Source of the DNA: Acidimicrobiales bacterium
GTDB taxonomy: Bacteria; Actinomycetota; Acidimicrobiia; Acidimicrobiales; RAAP-2
NCBI GenBank assembly: GCA_030039755.1
Contig: JASHUY010000086.1
Span: forward strand, 1-32,210
DNA: 32,210 nt
Direction of reading: 5' to 3'
Shown here: positions 1 through 6,909 of the stretch, in pieces
Layout of the letters: each line of letters starts with the position of its first letter
Position numbering within the stretch: position 1 is the stretch's first letter
Notes under the pieces: model-generated
The model's database searches: none
What the model saw: the letters and a program-made list of their open reading frames with translations, nothing else
Told to the model about the DNA's origin: nothing
Program-made: the position numbers and the translations under genes

Positions 1-46
1 CCGTGGCACGGCACAGCTCGGCGCCCAGGCGCAGCGGGGGACGCAC

Positions 47-1291
47 GTGAAGATCCTCCACACGAGCGACTGGCACATCGGGCGTCGCTTCGAGCGTGAG
101 CCGCTCGAGGACGACCAGCGGGCGTTCCTCGCCTGGCTCGCCGGCCAGGTCGAAGAGCTCGGCGTCGACCTCGTGGTCGTCGCGGGCGACGTCTACGACC
201 GCTCGATGCCGGCCGAGGAGGCGGTCGCGCTGCTCGACGAGGGGCTGGACCAGCTCCGCTTTGCCGGCGCCACGGTCGTGATCATCCCCGGGAACCACGA
301 CAGCGCACGCCGGCTCGGTTTCGGCGCCCGCCGCCAGGCGCTCGGCGGTGTCCACGTCTTCGCGGACGACCACCGTCATCCCGAGCCGTGGTTGTTCGAG
401 TCGGGAGGCGAGGCGGTGGCGGTCGTTGCCGTCCCCTTCCTCGACCCGCTGGCCATGCCGGTACCGCTGTCAGCCCCGCCGCCGGGACACCTGCCCGGAG
501 AGCTGTCGGTGCAGCTGCCCGGAGCTGACCGCCCGCTGCGTGCGCGGACGCACGCGCACGTCCTCGCCGACTTCCTCGATGCCGGACGCGACGCCTTGGC
601 CCGCTTTCCAGAGGTTCCTTCCGTGGCGGTGGCACACGCCTCCGTCGTGGGCGCCACGCCGTCGGACTCCGAGAAGCTGCTCGCGTTCGGAGGTGCCGAC
701 CTGGTGGACGCCTCGATCTTCGGCGGCTTCGACTACGTGGCACTCGGCCACCTCCATCGACCCCAGCCCGTCGGGGGCGAGCAGCGCATCGCCTACTCCG
801 GGTCGCCACTCGCGTACTCGTTCAGCGAGGAGCATCCGAAGAGCGTGCGGCTCGTCGAGGTGGCCGACGGCCGCGTCGCGGACGTGAGGGCCATGACGGT
901 TCCCCTCGGACGTCGCGTCGTCACCCTCGAGGGCACGCTCGAGTCGTTGCTCACCGACCCGGCCCACGACCCCTTCGTCGATCACTGGGTCGCCGCGCGG
1001 CTGACCGACTCGACCACCCAGGTCCAGGCGCTCGAGCGGCTGCGCACCCGGTTCCCTCATGCCGTGCACGTGCGGTACGCACGCTCGGCCCCGGGCGGGC
1101 CGGGTGTCGCCCTCCGCTCGGCGCCAGCCGACAGGCGATGCTCGCCGCAGGCCGCCGAGGGAATGGTGCTCAGGTTCCTCGGAGAGGTCGGAGGTCGCCC
1201 GCCCGAAGGGTGGGCACGGTCGCTCGTCGCCGAGGCGATCGCCGCCGCACGGGGAGACCTCGCGTCGGTCTCGGTCACAGGTGGGACATGA
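47..1291 (+). CDS. sbcD: SbcD, nuclease subunit of the SbcCD DNA-end processing complex
   Basis: 414 residues from a GTG start; a G-rich stretch just upstream can serve as ribosome binding site. It is the calcineurin-like metallophosphoesterase subunit of SbcCD (bacterial Mre11), which with SbcC cuts hairpins and protein-blocked DNA ends. The motifs run in family order: DWHIGR (D8, H10), GDVYDR near residue 47, GNHD near 83, a histidine in the VAHASVVG stretch, and GHLHRP near 235. The C-terminal third is the usual less conserved capping domain. The length fits the family (about 380-420). The stop overlaps the sbcC start by four bases (ATGA), so the two are translationally coupled. The assignment is firm. 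Confidence 0.95.
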   Translation: MKILHTSDWHIGRRFEREPLEDDQRAFLAWLAGQVEELGVDLVVVAGDVYDRSMPAEEAVALLDEGLDQLRFAGATVVIIPGNHDSARRLGFGARRQALGGVHVFADDHRHPEPWLFESGGEAVAVVAVPFLDPLAMPVPLSAPPPGHLPGELSVQLPGADRPLRARTHAHVLADFLDAGRDALARFPEVPSVAVAHASVVGATPSDSEKLLAFGGADLVDASIFGGFDYVALGHLHRPQPVGGEQRIAYSGSPLAYSFSEEHPKSVRLVEVADGRVADVRAMTVPLGRRVVTLEGTLESLLTDPAHDPFVDHWVAARLTDSTTQVQALERLRTRFPHAVHVRYARSAPGGPGVALRSAPADRRCSPQAAEGMVLRFLGEVGGRPPEGWARSLVAEAIAAARGDLASVSVTGGT

Positions 1292-4200
1292 AGCCCCTCT
1301 CGCTCACGTTTCAGGCGTTCGGGTCCTATGCCGGCGAATTGCACGTCGACTTCTCCCGGCTCTCGCGCCACGGCATCTTCGCGATCAGCGGGCCGACGGG
1401 TGCGGGCAAGTCCACCATCTTCGACGCGCTCGTCTACGCGCTGTACGACGACCTCCCGGGCTTCCGGGTCGACGGCAACGTCCGCAGCCAGTTCGCAGAC
1501 GCCTCGATCCCCACGTGGGTCTCTCTGGACTTCGTGGTGCACGGCGAGGTGTGGCGCCTCGATCGCCGGCCCGCGCAGCTCGTCCGCGCCCCGCGTGGCG
1601 GAGGCGCGCTCCGCGCGAAGGACCCGCGTGGCGAAGGTGCGATCCGCGAAAAGAAATCGACCGCCGTCCTCGGGCGGGTGGGGGACGACGGCGAGCTGGT
1701 GCCTGGTACGGCCGTCACGAGGAAGAGCGAAGTCAAGCGACGGATCGATGGGCTCGTGGGGCTCACCAAGGACCAGTTCGAGCAGGTGGTGCTGATCCCG
1801 CAGGGTCGCTTCGAAGAGGTGCTCAAGGCGGACACCGCGAAGCGGGCGCCGCTGCTGCAACGGCTCTTCCCCGTGGAGGTGTTCACGCGGGTGACCGAAC
1901 ACCTGAAGTCGGTCGCGTCGGCGCGCCAGGTGGACTTCGACGAGGCGAGCCGTGCCTACGCCGCAGTGACGGAACGGCTGCAGCGCGCGTACGACGCCGC
2001 GCTCGAGCAGCTCCCCGACGAGGTGCGCGCGTCGCTCTTGGGCGCAGACCTCGGCGTCGACGCCGGCGAGCACGCGTCCGGGGCGCCCCGGATGAAGTTG
2101 CTCGATCGTCACCTGGAGGTGCTGAACGAGGGGGTTCGACGCGTCGACGGGCTCGTCGCCACGCAGCTCGCGCGCGCGGAGCAGGCACGTGCGCGGGCCG
2201 AGGACGCACGCCACGCAGCAGCCGACTGGGACCAGTGGCAAGAGGACATCGCCCTCTCCGAGTCGTTCGACGCGGAGGAGCGCTGCGACATCGAGGAGGT
2301 CGTGGTGCTCGACCGTGCCCGCCGGCTGGGTGACCTTCGCGGCGCGCTGACGCAGTGGGAGGAGGGCACGCTTCAGCTGGAGACGTACGAGACGGAGCTG
2401 GGGGAGCTGGTCGACGCGGTCGGGAGTGCGTGGCCTGACGAGCTCGACGCGTCCGGGTGGGGCGCCGCACGGGAGGATGCCCACGAGGCGGGCCTGCTCG
2501 CGGAGAGACTGGCTGCCGACGCACGCCGGCTCGACGGCGAGATCGGACGGTTCGAGCGTCTTGTCGAGGCGGGGGCGGCTCTCGGAGCACGAAGAAGCGT
2601 GCTGGGCGAACGACGGATCGAGCTCGCCGAGCGGGAGTTGAAGCTCGACGCCGAGGAGCAGGCCCTCTCCCTCGTGGCTGACGAGGTGCAGGCGTTGCGG
2701 TCCGAGGCCGCCGGCCTCGACGCGCACGCGGGTGTGGTGGCCGCGCTCGAGCGCGAGCACGAGCTCGCGTCACGGCGCGCGGGCGCTGCCGCGGAAGCGG
2801 AGCGGCTCGGTGCCGAGCTCGCCACGGCCACTGCGGCGGCGGCCTGGGCGACGGAGCGAGCGGAGGCCGTGCGCACGTCGTGGCGCGAGGGCCTCGCCGG
2901 TCGCCTCGCGCAGCTGCTGGTGGATGGAGCGCCCTGCCCGACCTGCGGCGCGCTCGACCACCCGGCGCCCGCCAGGTGGCGAGGCGACCGAGCGGACGGC
3001 TCGGCGCCGGACCTCTCGTCGCCGGACGATTCGGCGCTGGACGACGCCGAGCGGGCGCAAGCCGAGGCGCTCCGTCTCCGAAGCGGCGCCGAGCGCCGCG
3101 CGGCCTCCGCATTGGGAGTGATGGAAGCGCTCGCCCAGACCCGGCCGCTGGACGCGGTGGAGGCGGACCTTGCGGCGTGCCGAGCAGCGCTCCTGTCGGG
3201 GCGTGACGCCGCCGAGCGACTCGCGGTGGTGGCGGCCGAGGAGGGGCGCCGAGGGTGCGCGCTGCGCGAGGCGCGCGACCGGCTCGGCTCGGACGCCCAT
3301 GCGTTGGACGCCGACGGGATGCGTCTGGACGCGGACGCGACGGCGCACGAGCGTGCATCGGAGGAGTTCGTGCAAGACCATGGCGGGTTCGAGTCACCTG
3401 CGCCGCGCGCGGCGGCACGCACGGCGCTGGCCGCCGGCGTGGAACGTCTCGCACGCCTCCTGCGCGGCGCGGAGGCAGCACGCGCCGCGTTGCGGCACTG
3501 CCGTGCGGTGCTCGAACCACTCGCGCACGAACTCGGCGCCGGACATCCCGACGAGCTCCTCGCATGGGTGCTCGAGCCGGGCGAGCTCGAGGCTCGGAGC
3601 GCGGCACTCGAGGTGCGGCGATCGCGTCGCGCAGAGGTGCGTCGCAGGATCGCCGATTACGAAGGACGCGCGGGTTCGGGTGGTGGGGTCGTTGACGCCG
3701 GGCTGCTCGGGGTGTGGGGGCCACACGGGGCGTGGGCGCGGCCGGACGTGGGATCGCTGGAAGCGGCGGCAGAAGCCGCGGCGTCCGAGCACGTCGCGCT
3801 CGCGGAGCGCCGTGCGGTGCTCTACGACCGGGTCGCGGCACTGGCTGCCGGCCCATCCGACATCGCGGAGTCCGCAAGGGCGGTGGACGCCGCGCGCGCC
3901 GCGCTGGAGCAGGCGAAGAGCGTCGCGGATCGTTGTGCGGGCTCCGCGGGTGGTCCGGCCGGCACGCGGCTATCGCTCGAGAGCTGGGTGCTCGCCGACT
4001 ACCTCCGCCAGGTGCTCGTCCAGGCGAACCAGCGCCTGGACGCGATGACGGCCGGCAGGTTCGCGCTCGAGCTGTGCGACGGCGTCACCGACGGTCGCAA
4101 GCCGTGGGGTCTCGACCTCGCCGTGTTCGACGCCAACACCGGTCAGGTGCGACCTGCCACCACGCTCTCTGGCGGCGAGACGTTCATGGCCGCGCTCGCC

Positions 4201-4461
4201 CTCTCGCTCGGTCTCGCCGACGTGGTGTCGGGCGGATCGAACCGGGAGGTCGGCGCGCTGTTCGTCGACGAGGGGTTCGGTTCGCTCGATTCGCAGTCGC
4301 TCGACGCCGTGATCGAGGTCCTGCGCTCCCTGGAGGACGGGGGCCGCATCGTCGGCGTCGTCAGCCATGTCCGGGAGCTGCAGCGGGCGCTCCCGTGCGG
4401 GATCACGGTCGAGCCGTCCGCGGGGGGCTCGCTGGCGACGGTGCACTACCCGGCGGGTTGA
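1288..4461 (+). CDS. sbcC: SbcC, SMC-like ATPase subunit of SbcCD
   Basis: 1057 residues from the ATG that overlaps the sbcD stop. The same frame is open about 150 bases further upstream, but that part lies inside sbcD and the ATGA junction is the natural start. It is a Rad50-like ATPase that gates SbcD. Visible parts are Walker A GPTGAGKST (residues 35-43), the Q-loop region around VVLIPQGRFEEVL, two long Glu/Ala/Arg-rich coiled-coil arms, a zinc-hook CPTC at 550-553 at their apex, the ABC signature LSGGE at about 960, and Walker B ALFVDEGFGSLD at about 990. The coiled coil is unusually rich in Ala and Arg, as expected at this G+C. Length is typical for the family (about 1000-1050). Confidence 0.95.
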   Translation: MKPLSLTFQAFGSYAGELHVDFSRLSRHGIFAISGPTGAGKSTIFDALVYALYDDLPGFRVDGNVRSQFADASIPTWVSLDFVVHGEVWRLDRRPAQLVRAPRGGGALRAKDPRGEGAIREKKSTAVLGRVGDDGELVPGTAVTRKSEVKRRIDGLVGLTKDQFEQVVLIPQGRFEEVLKADTAKRAPLLQRLFPVEVFTRVTEHLKSVASARQVDFDEASRAYAAVTERLQRAYDAALEQLPDEVRASLLGADLGVDAGEHASGAPRMKLLDRHLEVLNEGVRRVDGLVATQLARAEQARARAEDARHAAADWDQWQEDIALSESFDAEERCDIEEVVVLDRARRLGDLRGALTQWEEGTLQLETYETELGELVDAVGSAWPDELDASGWGAAREDAHEAGLLAERLAADARRLDGEIGRFERLVEAGAALGARRSVLGERRIELAERELKLDAEEQALSLVADEVQALRSEAAGLDAHAGVVAALEREHELASRRAGAAAEAERLGAELATATAAAAWATERAEAVRTSWREGLAGRLAQLLVDGAPCPTCGALDHPAPARWRGDRADGSAPDLSSPDDSALDDAERAQAEALRLRSGAERRAASALGVMEALAQTRPLDAVEADLAACRAALLSGRDAAERLAVVAAEEGRRGCALREARDRLGSDAHALDADGMRLDADATAHERASEEFVQDHGGFESPAPRAAARTALAAGVERLARLLRGAEAARAALRHCRAVLEPLAHELGAGHPDELLAWVLEPGELEARSAALEVRRSRRAEVRRRIADYEGRAGSGGGVVDAGLLGVWGPHGAWARPDVGSLEAAAEAAASEHVALAERRAVLYDRVAALAAGPSDIAESARAVDAARAALEQAKSVADRCAGSAGGPAGTRLSLESWVLADYLRQVLVQANQRLDAMTAGRFALELCDGVTDGRKPWGLDLAVFDANTGQVRPATTLSGGETFMAALALSLGLADVVSGGSNREVGALFVDEGFGSLDSQSLDAVIEVLRSLEDGGRIVGVVSHVRELQRALPCGITVEPSAGGSLATVHYPAG

Positions 4462-4469
4462 CCACGGGT

Positions 4470-4487
4470 GGGCCCGGGAGGCCCGGG
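4470..4487. terminator. GC-rich palindrome just after sbcC (weak terminator candidate)
   Basis: Nine bases after the sbcC stop lies CCCGGG-AGG-CCCGGG, which can also fold as GGGCC-CGGGA-GGCCC. It could end sbcDC transcription, but no T-tract follows, so a factor-independent terminator is not demonstrated. The same GGCCCGGGAGG word recurs in the repeat cluster near 5350-5480. Confidence 0.3.
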
Positions 4488-4530
4488 ACGTCGCCGGCCG
4501 GGGGCGCCGTGTGAGGCTCCTGGCCCGGGA

Positions 4531-4558
4531 GCCGGGGGATCCGTGCCGGGGGATCCGT
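4531..4558. repeat. Exact 14-bp tandem duplication between sbcC and mntA
   Basis: Two adjacent identical copies of GCCGGGGGATCCGT lie in the 190-base spacer between sbcC and the nucleotidyltransferase gene. No coding role is apparent. It is one of several short tandem duplications in the spacers of this window. Confidence 0.8.
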
Positions 4559-4638
4559 GTGCGTGCGTTGTGTCGGCTGTGCAGCGGCTGATCCGCCGCT
4601 GGCAAGCCAGTCCGGGCCAGCGGCCGCTGACTACGCCG

Positions 4639-4644
4639 TACGAT
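4639..4644 (+). promoter_or_regulatory. Possible -10 hexamer (TACGAT) for a leaderless mntA transcript
   Basis: TACGAT ends seven bases before the mntA ATG and no Shine-Dalgarno sequence is visible, an arrangement often seen with leaderless actinobacterial mRNAs. No good -35 is seen, so this is only a candidate. Confidence 0.3.
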
Positions 4645-4651
4645 AGCGGTC

Positions 4652-4969
4652 ATGAGCTCGAGCCCTGCGACCAGGACGTATGAGGTGCCAAGCCTCGCCT
4701 TGGTGCGCGCTCACCGAGACGAAATCCTTGAGACCGCTGCCCACCGGGGAGTCTCTAAGGTCCGCGTCTTCGGTTCTGTACTCCGCGGAGATGCCACTCC
4801 GACAAGCGACATCGACTTGCTCGTCACCTTCGACACGACCCATCGGGGGCTCGATCTGTTCGCGTTCGCCAGAGAGGTGGAGGAGCTGCTCGGTTACCGA
4901 GTCGATGTCGGCGCTGAGGTACACCCGGCCATCCGTGACAAGGTCAACGCCGAGGCAGTCCTGCTGTGA
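4652..4969 (+). CDS. mntA: MntA-like minimal nucleotidyltransferase (antitoxin of a HepT/MntA pair)
   Basis: 105 residues. The core GSVLRGDATPTSDIDLLV at residues 41-58 is the GSX10DXD signature of minimal nucleotidyltransferases, with both aspartates (D53, D55) present. In HepT/MntA systems this enzyme adds AMP to a tyrosine of the HepT toxin and so neutralises it. The start ATG has no clear ribosome binding site, but a -10-like hexamer lies directly upstream. Its stop overlaps the next start by four bases (GTGA), the usual order for the pair. Base use is visibly less G+C-rich than in sbcC, which suggests later acquisition. The gene itself looks intact, whereas its partner does not. Confidence 0.85.
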   Translation: MSSSPATRTYEVPSLALVRAHRDEILETAAHRGVSKVRVFGSVLRGDATPTSDIDLLVTFDTTHRGLDLFAFAREVEELLGYRVDVGAEVHPAIRDKVNAEAVLL

Positions 4970-5162
4970 CCGACCACGATGACGCCCTGTATCTCACCTA
5001 CATCACCGAGGCGGCGGCTCGGAGCTCAAGACCGCACACCCCGAGATCCCCTGGGATGACATCGCCGGCTTCCGGAATCGAGCTGTACATGCCTACCTCG
5101 GGATCGACCTCGACATCGTCTGGGACATCGTTGAGGCGACCTGCCGAACCTGGCCCGGATAG
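4966..5162 (+). pseudogene. hepT: Broken HepT-family (DUF86) toxin gene with internal deletion and frameshift
   Basis: The GTG start overlaps the mntA stop, and the first 15-17 codons (MTDHDDALYLTYITEA) match the usual N-terminus of HepT/DUF86 proteins. The frame then changes near 5010-5022. From 5022 a different frame reads ELKTAHPEIPWDDIAGFR, then the RNRAVHAY motif (the R-x4-H catalytic signature), LGIDLDIVWDIVEATC, and a TAG at 5160-5162. Only about 60 of the expected 110-140 residues remain, so roughly the middle half of the gene is deleted. The original frame runs on to 5172 as unrelated sequence. A functional toxin is unlikely, although the catalytic motif survives out of frame. Confidence 0.8.
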
Positions 5163-5348
5163 CGCGAGTTGAGGTGATTCTCCGCAGGCACCGGCAGGGG
5201 AGGGTCCGGGATGTCGGCAGTGACCTTGGTATCGACTTGTGATGCCCTGACCCGTAAAGCATGGGGTTCGAGCAGCAGTTCGAGTCCACCAGGTGCTCCC
5301 CTCTGACCAACGCGGATGACCGGCAACGATTCCGTGAAATGTTGCGTA

Positions 5349-5480
5349 GGCCCGGGAGGGCTGGAACCGGGGGGCCCCCTACCTGTAGCGGGCGGGCCCG
5401 TGAGGGCCCGAACCGGGAGGCCGAGAATCGGGAGGCCCTGAACCGGGTGGCTCGGGACGACGCAAGCCGGGGGGCCCGGC
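5349..5480. repeat. Degenerate GGGAGGCCC / GAACCGGG repeat cluster
   Basis: About five imperfect copies of a roughly 15-16 base unit resembling GAACCGGGAGGCC lie here, for example around 5362, 5409, 5424, 5439 and 5463. The cluster runs across the 3' end of the minus-strand cyclodeaminase-family gene. There it encodes a Pro/Gly/Arg-rich tail that is not part of the family fold. The 200 or so bases between the HepT remnant and this cluster contain nothing I can assign. Confidence 0.7.
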
Positions 5481-6470
5481 ACGCCTCGAGCCGCCGTCCA
5501 GCAGCTTCAGGAGCAGCTCACCGGTGACCAGGTCCTGCCCAGCCGTTCCGACCGACTTGAAGATCGTGCGGTTGGACAACGTGCGCTTGGACAACGTGCG
5601 GTTGAAGATCGTGCGCTGGGTACCCGCAGTCGACGCATCGGATCGGACCAGCGCAGCCAGCGACATCAGGTTGGCCGCGTCAGGCAGTGCACCGGACTTC
5701 AGCGCCATCACGACGTCACCTGCTTCGCGCAGTGCCATCTCGAGGCTGTCGACGGCGACCGTCGCGCCGACGAAGGTGGCATCGTCCAGCTCACGAAGGG
5801 TGGGCTCGTGGGAGCCGACCGCGTTGATGTGGACGCCGTCGGAGAGCAGCGATCCGTCGAACACCGGTGTCCGGCTCGTGGTGCACGTGCAGACGAGATC
5901 TGCTTCAGCGACAGCCTCGGCCGTGACCGAACCCGCGTCGACACCCGAGGCCCGGAGCTGTGCGGCCAGACGCTCGGCCGACTCAGCAGTCCGACTCACG
6001 ATGCCCACCGAGCTGACGTTCCGAACGTGGCGCATGGCTTCGATGTGGCCAACCGCCTGAGGCCCGGTCCCGAACACCACGAGGCGGGACGCGTCCTGTC
6101 GCGCCAGGTACTTCGTCGCCACCGCAGAGACCGCCGGCGTGCGGAGGGCGGTCAATGCGGCGGCGTCGACGACCATCACGGGTGCCATCCCAGGCAGATC
6201 GAAGATGACGAAGACGCCCTGCACGCGCGGCTCGCCAGACGTCCACCCGTCGGGACGGAGCGTGTTGATCTTGACGACCAGGTGGGCGTCGTCCCAGGCC
6301 GGCATCAACAAGAGCTGACCTCCGCCGACCCGGTGGATGCTACGAGCCGGTTCGGTCAGGTCCCATCCCTGAGCCAACCTGTTCTCCAGGGCCGAGATGC
6401 ATTCCGCCATGAGGTCGGCCGATCGCAGCTCCTCCGACGAGACGAACCGGGGACCGCTGCCCGACCTCAC
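5379..6470 (-). CDS. Ornithine cyclodeaminase / mu-crystallin family protein (candidate pyrroline-2-carboxylate reductase)
   Basis: 363 residues from a GTG start. The frame is open 108 codons further upstream, but that part is repeat-encoded and unlike the family. The body has the family pattern: an N-terminal helix region, KINTLRPDG, VQGVFVIFDLPGMAPVMV, TALRTPAVSAVATKYLA, the nucleotide-binding VVFGTGPQAVGH, CTCTTSRTPVFDG, INAVGSHEPTLREL, and FKSVGTAGQDLV near the C-terminus. Members include ornithine cyclodeaminase and NAD(P)H-dependent pyrroline-2-carboxylate reductases that make L-proline from the product of 3-hydroxyproline dehydratases. The neighbours favour the reductase role, by inference. 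Two oddities stand out: four tandem 5-residue units (RTIFN-like) just before SVGTA, and a repeat-encoded Pro/Gly tail of about 37 residues after LLKLLDGG. It lies divergent from the proline racemase-family gene. Confidence 0.85.
   Translation of the reverse strand: MRSGSGPRFVSSEELRSADLMAECISALENRLAQGWDLTEPARSIHRVGGGQLLLMPAWDDAHLVVKINTLRPDGWTSGEPRVQGVFVIFDLPGMAPVMVVDAAALTALRTPAVSAVATKYLARQDASRLVVFGTGPQAVGHIEAMRHVRNVSSVGIVSRTAESAERLAAQLRASGVDAGSVTAEAVAEADLVCTCTTSRTPVFDGSLLSDGVHINAVGSHEPTLRELDDATFVGATVAVDSLEMALREAGDVVMALKSGALPDAANLMSLAALVRSDASTAGTQRTIFNRTLSKRTLSNRTIFKSVGTAGQDLVTGELLLKLLDGGSRRAGPPGLRRPEPPGSGPPDSRPPGSGPHGPARYR
5557..5616. repeat. 4 x 15-bp tandem array inside the cyclodeaminase-family gene
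   Basis: Four contiguous 15-base units alternate TTGAAGATCGTGCGS and TTGGACAACGTGCGS. In frame on the minus strand they encode RTIFN, RTLSK, RTLSN and RTIFK. Only the last unit is expected from the family, just before the conserved SVGTA, so three in-frame extra units appear to have been added. Confidence 0.9.
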
Positions 6471-6688
6471 GGGGCGCCGACCTGCGGTGGATGTGAGGCA
6501 GGCAACGGCACGTTCGAGCTCGTTCTCAGGCGCACCATGGGGACATCGCTCCGGATCGGTCGCGTGCGTGCCAACCTCGCCGGTGGAGTGGCGGAACCCA
6601 CTCGGCGAGTCTTGCAGACGACGGTGTCGCTCCGGACGGAGATGGGCGATGGGTGCAGGGGGTGGCGACGTCGGCGCAGTGTCCGTCC

Positions 6689-6758
6689 GGATGCCGGATG
6701 CCGGATGGCAGGAGCCGGATGGCGGATGGCGGATGCCGCGAGCCGGATGGCGAATGGC
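6689..6758. repeat. Ten-unit heptamer array (GGATGSC) with a 28-bp higher-order period
   Basis: Ten uninterrupted 7-base units are present: GGATGCC, GGATGCC, GGATGGC, AGGAGCC, GGATGGC, GGATGGC, GGATGCC, GCGAGCC, GGATGGC, GAATGGC. Every fourth unit is the variant ending in GAGCC or GGAGCC, which gives a 28-base higher-order period. It sits in the divergent promoter region, about 150-220 bases before the proline racemase-family ATG. Confidence 0.9.
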
Positions 6759-6809
6759 GCGATCAGTGCCTGCAAAGCTAGAGCTACGAAGCACTCAGAA
6801 GTCACGAAC

Positions 6810-6836
6810 GAGGGCCGGGAGGGCCGGGAGGACCGG
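6810..6836. repeat. 3 x 9-bp tandem repeat (GAGGGCCGG)
   Basis: Three contiguous copies: GAGGGCCGG, GAGGGCCGG and GAGGACCGG, followed by GAG. It lies 73 bases before the proline racemase-family start and resembles the GGGAGGCC words of the cluster near 5400. Confidence 0.8.
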
Positions 6837-6909
6837 GAGCTGCAGGTGTGACGACGATGCGCTGGACGACCGGACGAACGGTGAGATCGCCCATCGGGTC
6901 AGGTCCCTG

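Larger units (their letters stand above)
6471..6909. other. Divergent intergenic region, repeat-rich, no gene seen
   Basis: This 439-base spacer separates the cyclodeaminase-family gene (leftward) from the proline racemase-family gene (rightward), so both promoters should lie here. It holds a heptamer array and a 9-bp array. I see no convincing promoter hexamers, small gene or RNA. Open frames crossing it on either strand read as low-complexity Arg/His/Pro/Ser text. Confidence 0.6.

Noticed and set aside
1057-3877. Two long minus-strand open frames (567 and 664 codons) antisense to sbcC
   Set aside because: They lie opposite clear SbcD/SbcC coding sequence, and their translations are Arg/Pro/Ala low complexity without any domain. 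At this G+C stops are rare on the other strand.
4966-5172. 68-codon open frame read as a small intact protein after mntA
   Set aside because: Only its first 15-17 residues look like HepT; the rest is the out-of-frame reading of the HepT C-terminal half.
5261-5310. tRNA-like words (GGTTCGAGC, GTTCGAGTCC) suggesting a tRNA 3' end or attachment site
   Set aside because: The T-stem bases do not pair and no anticodon or D arm is present upstream; TTCGAG is simply a local direct repeat.
6689-6758. CRISPR-like array
   Set aside because: The units are contiguous 7-mers without spacers and there are no cas genes nearby.
6471-6794. Longer N-terminus for the cyclodeaminase-family protein (108 extra codons)
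   Set aside because: The extra part is translated from the heptamer repeats and has no family counterpart; GTG at 6470 fits the family length.
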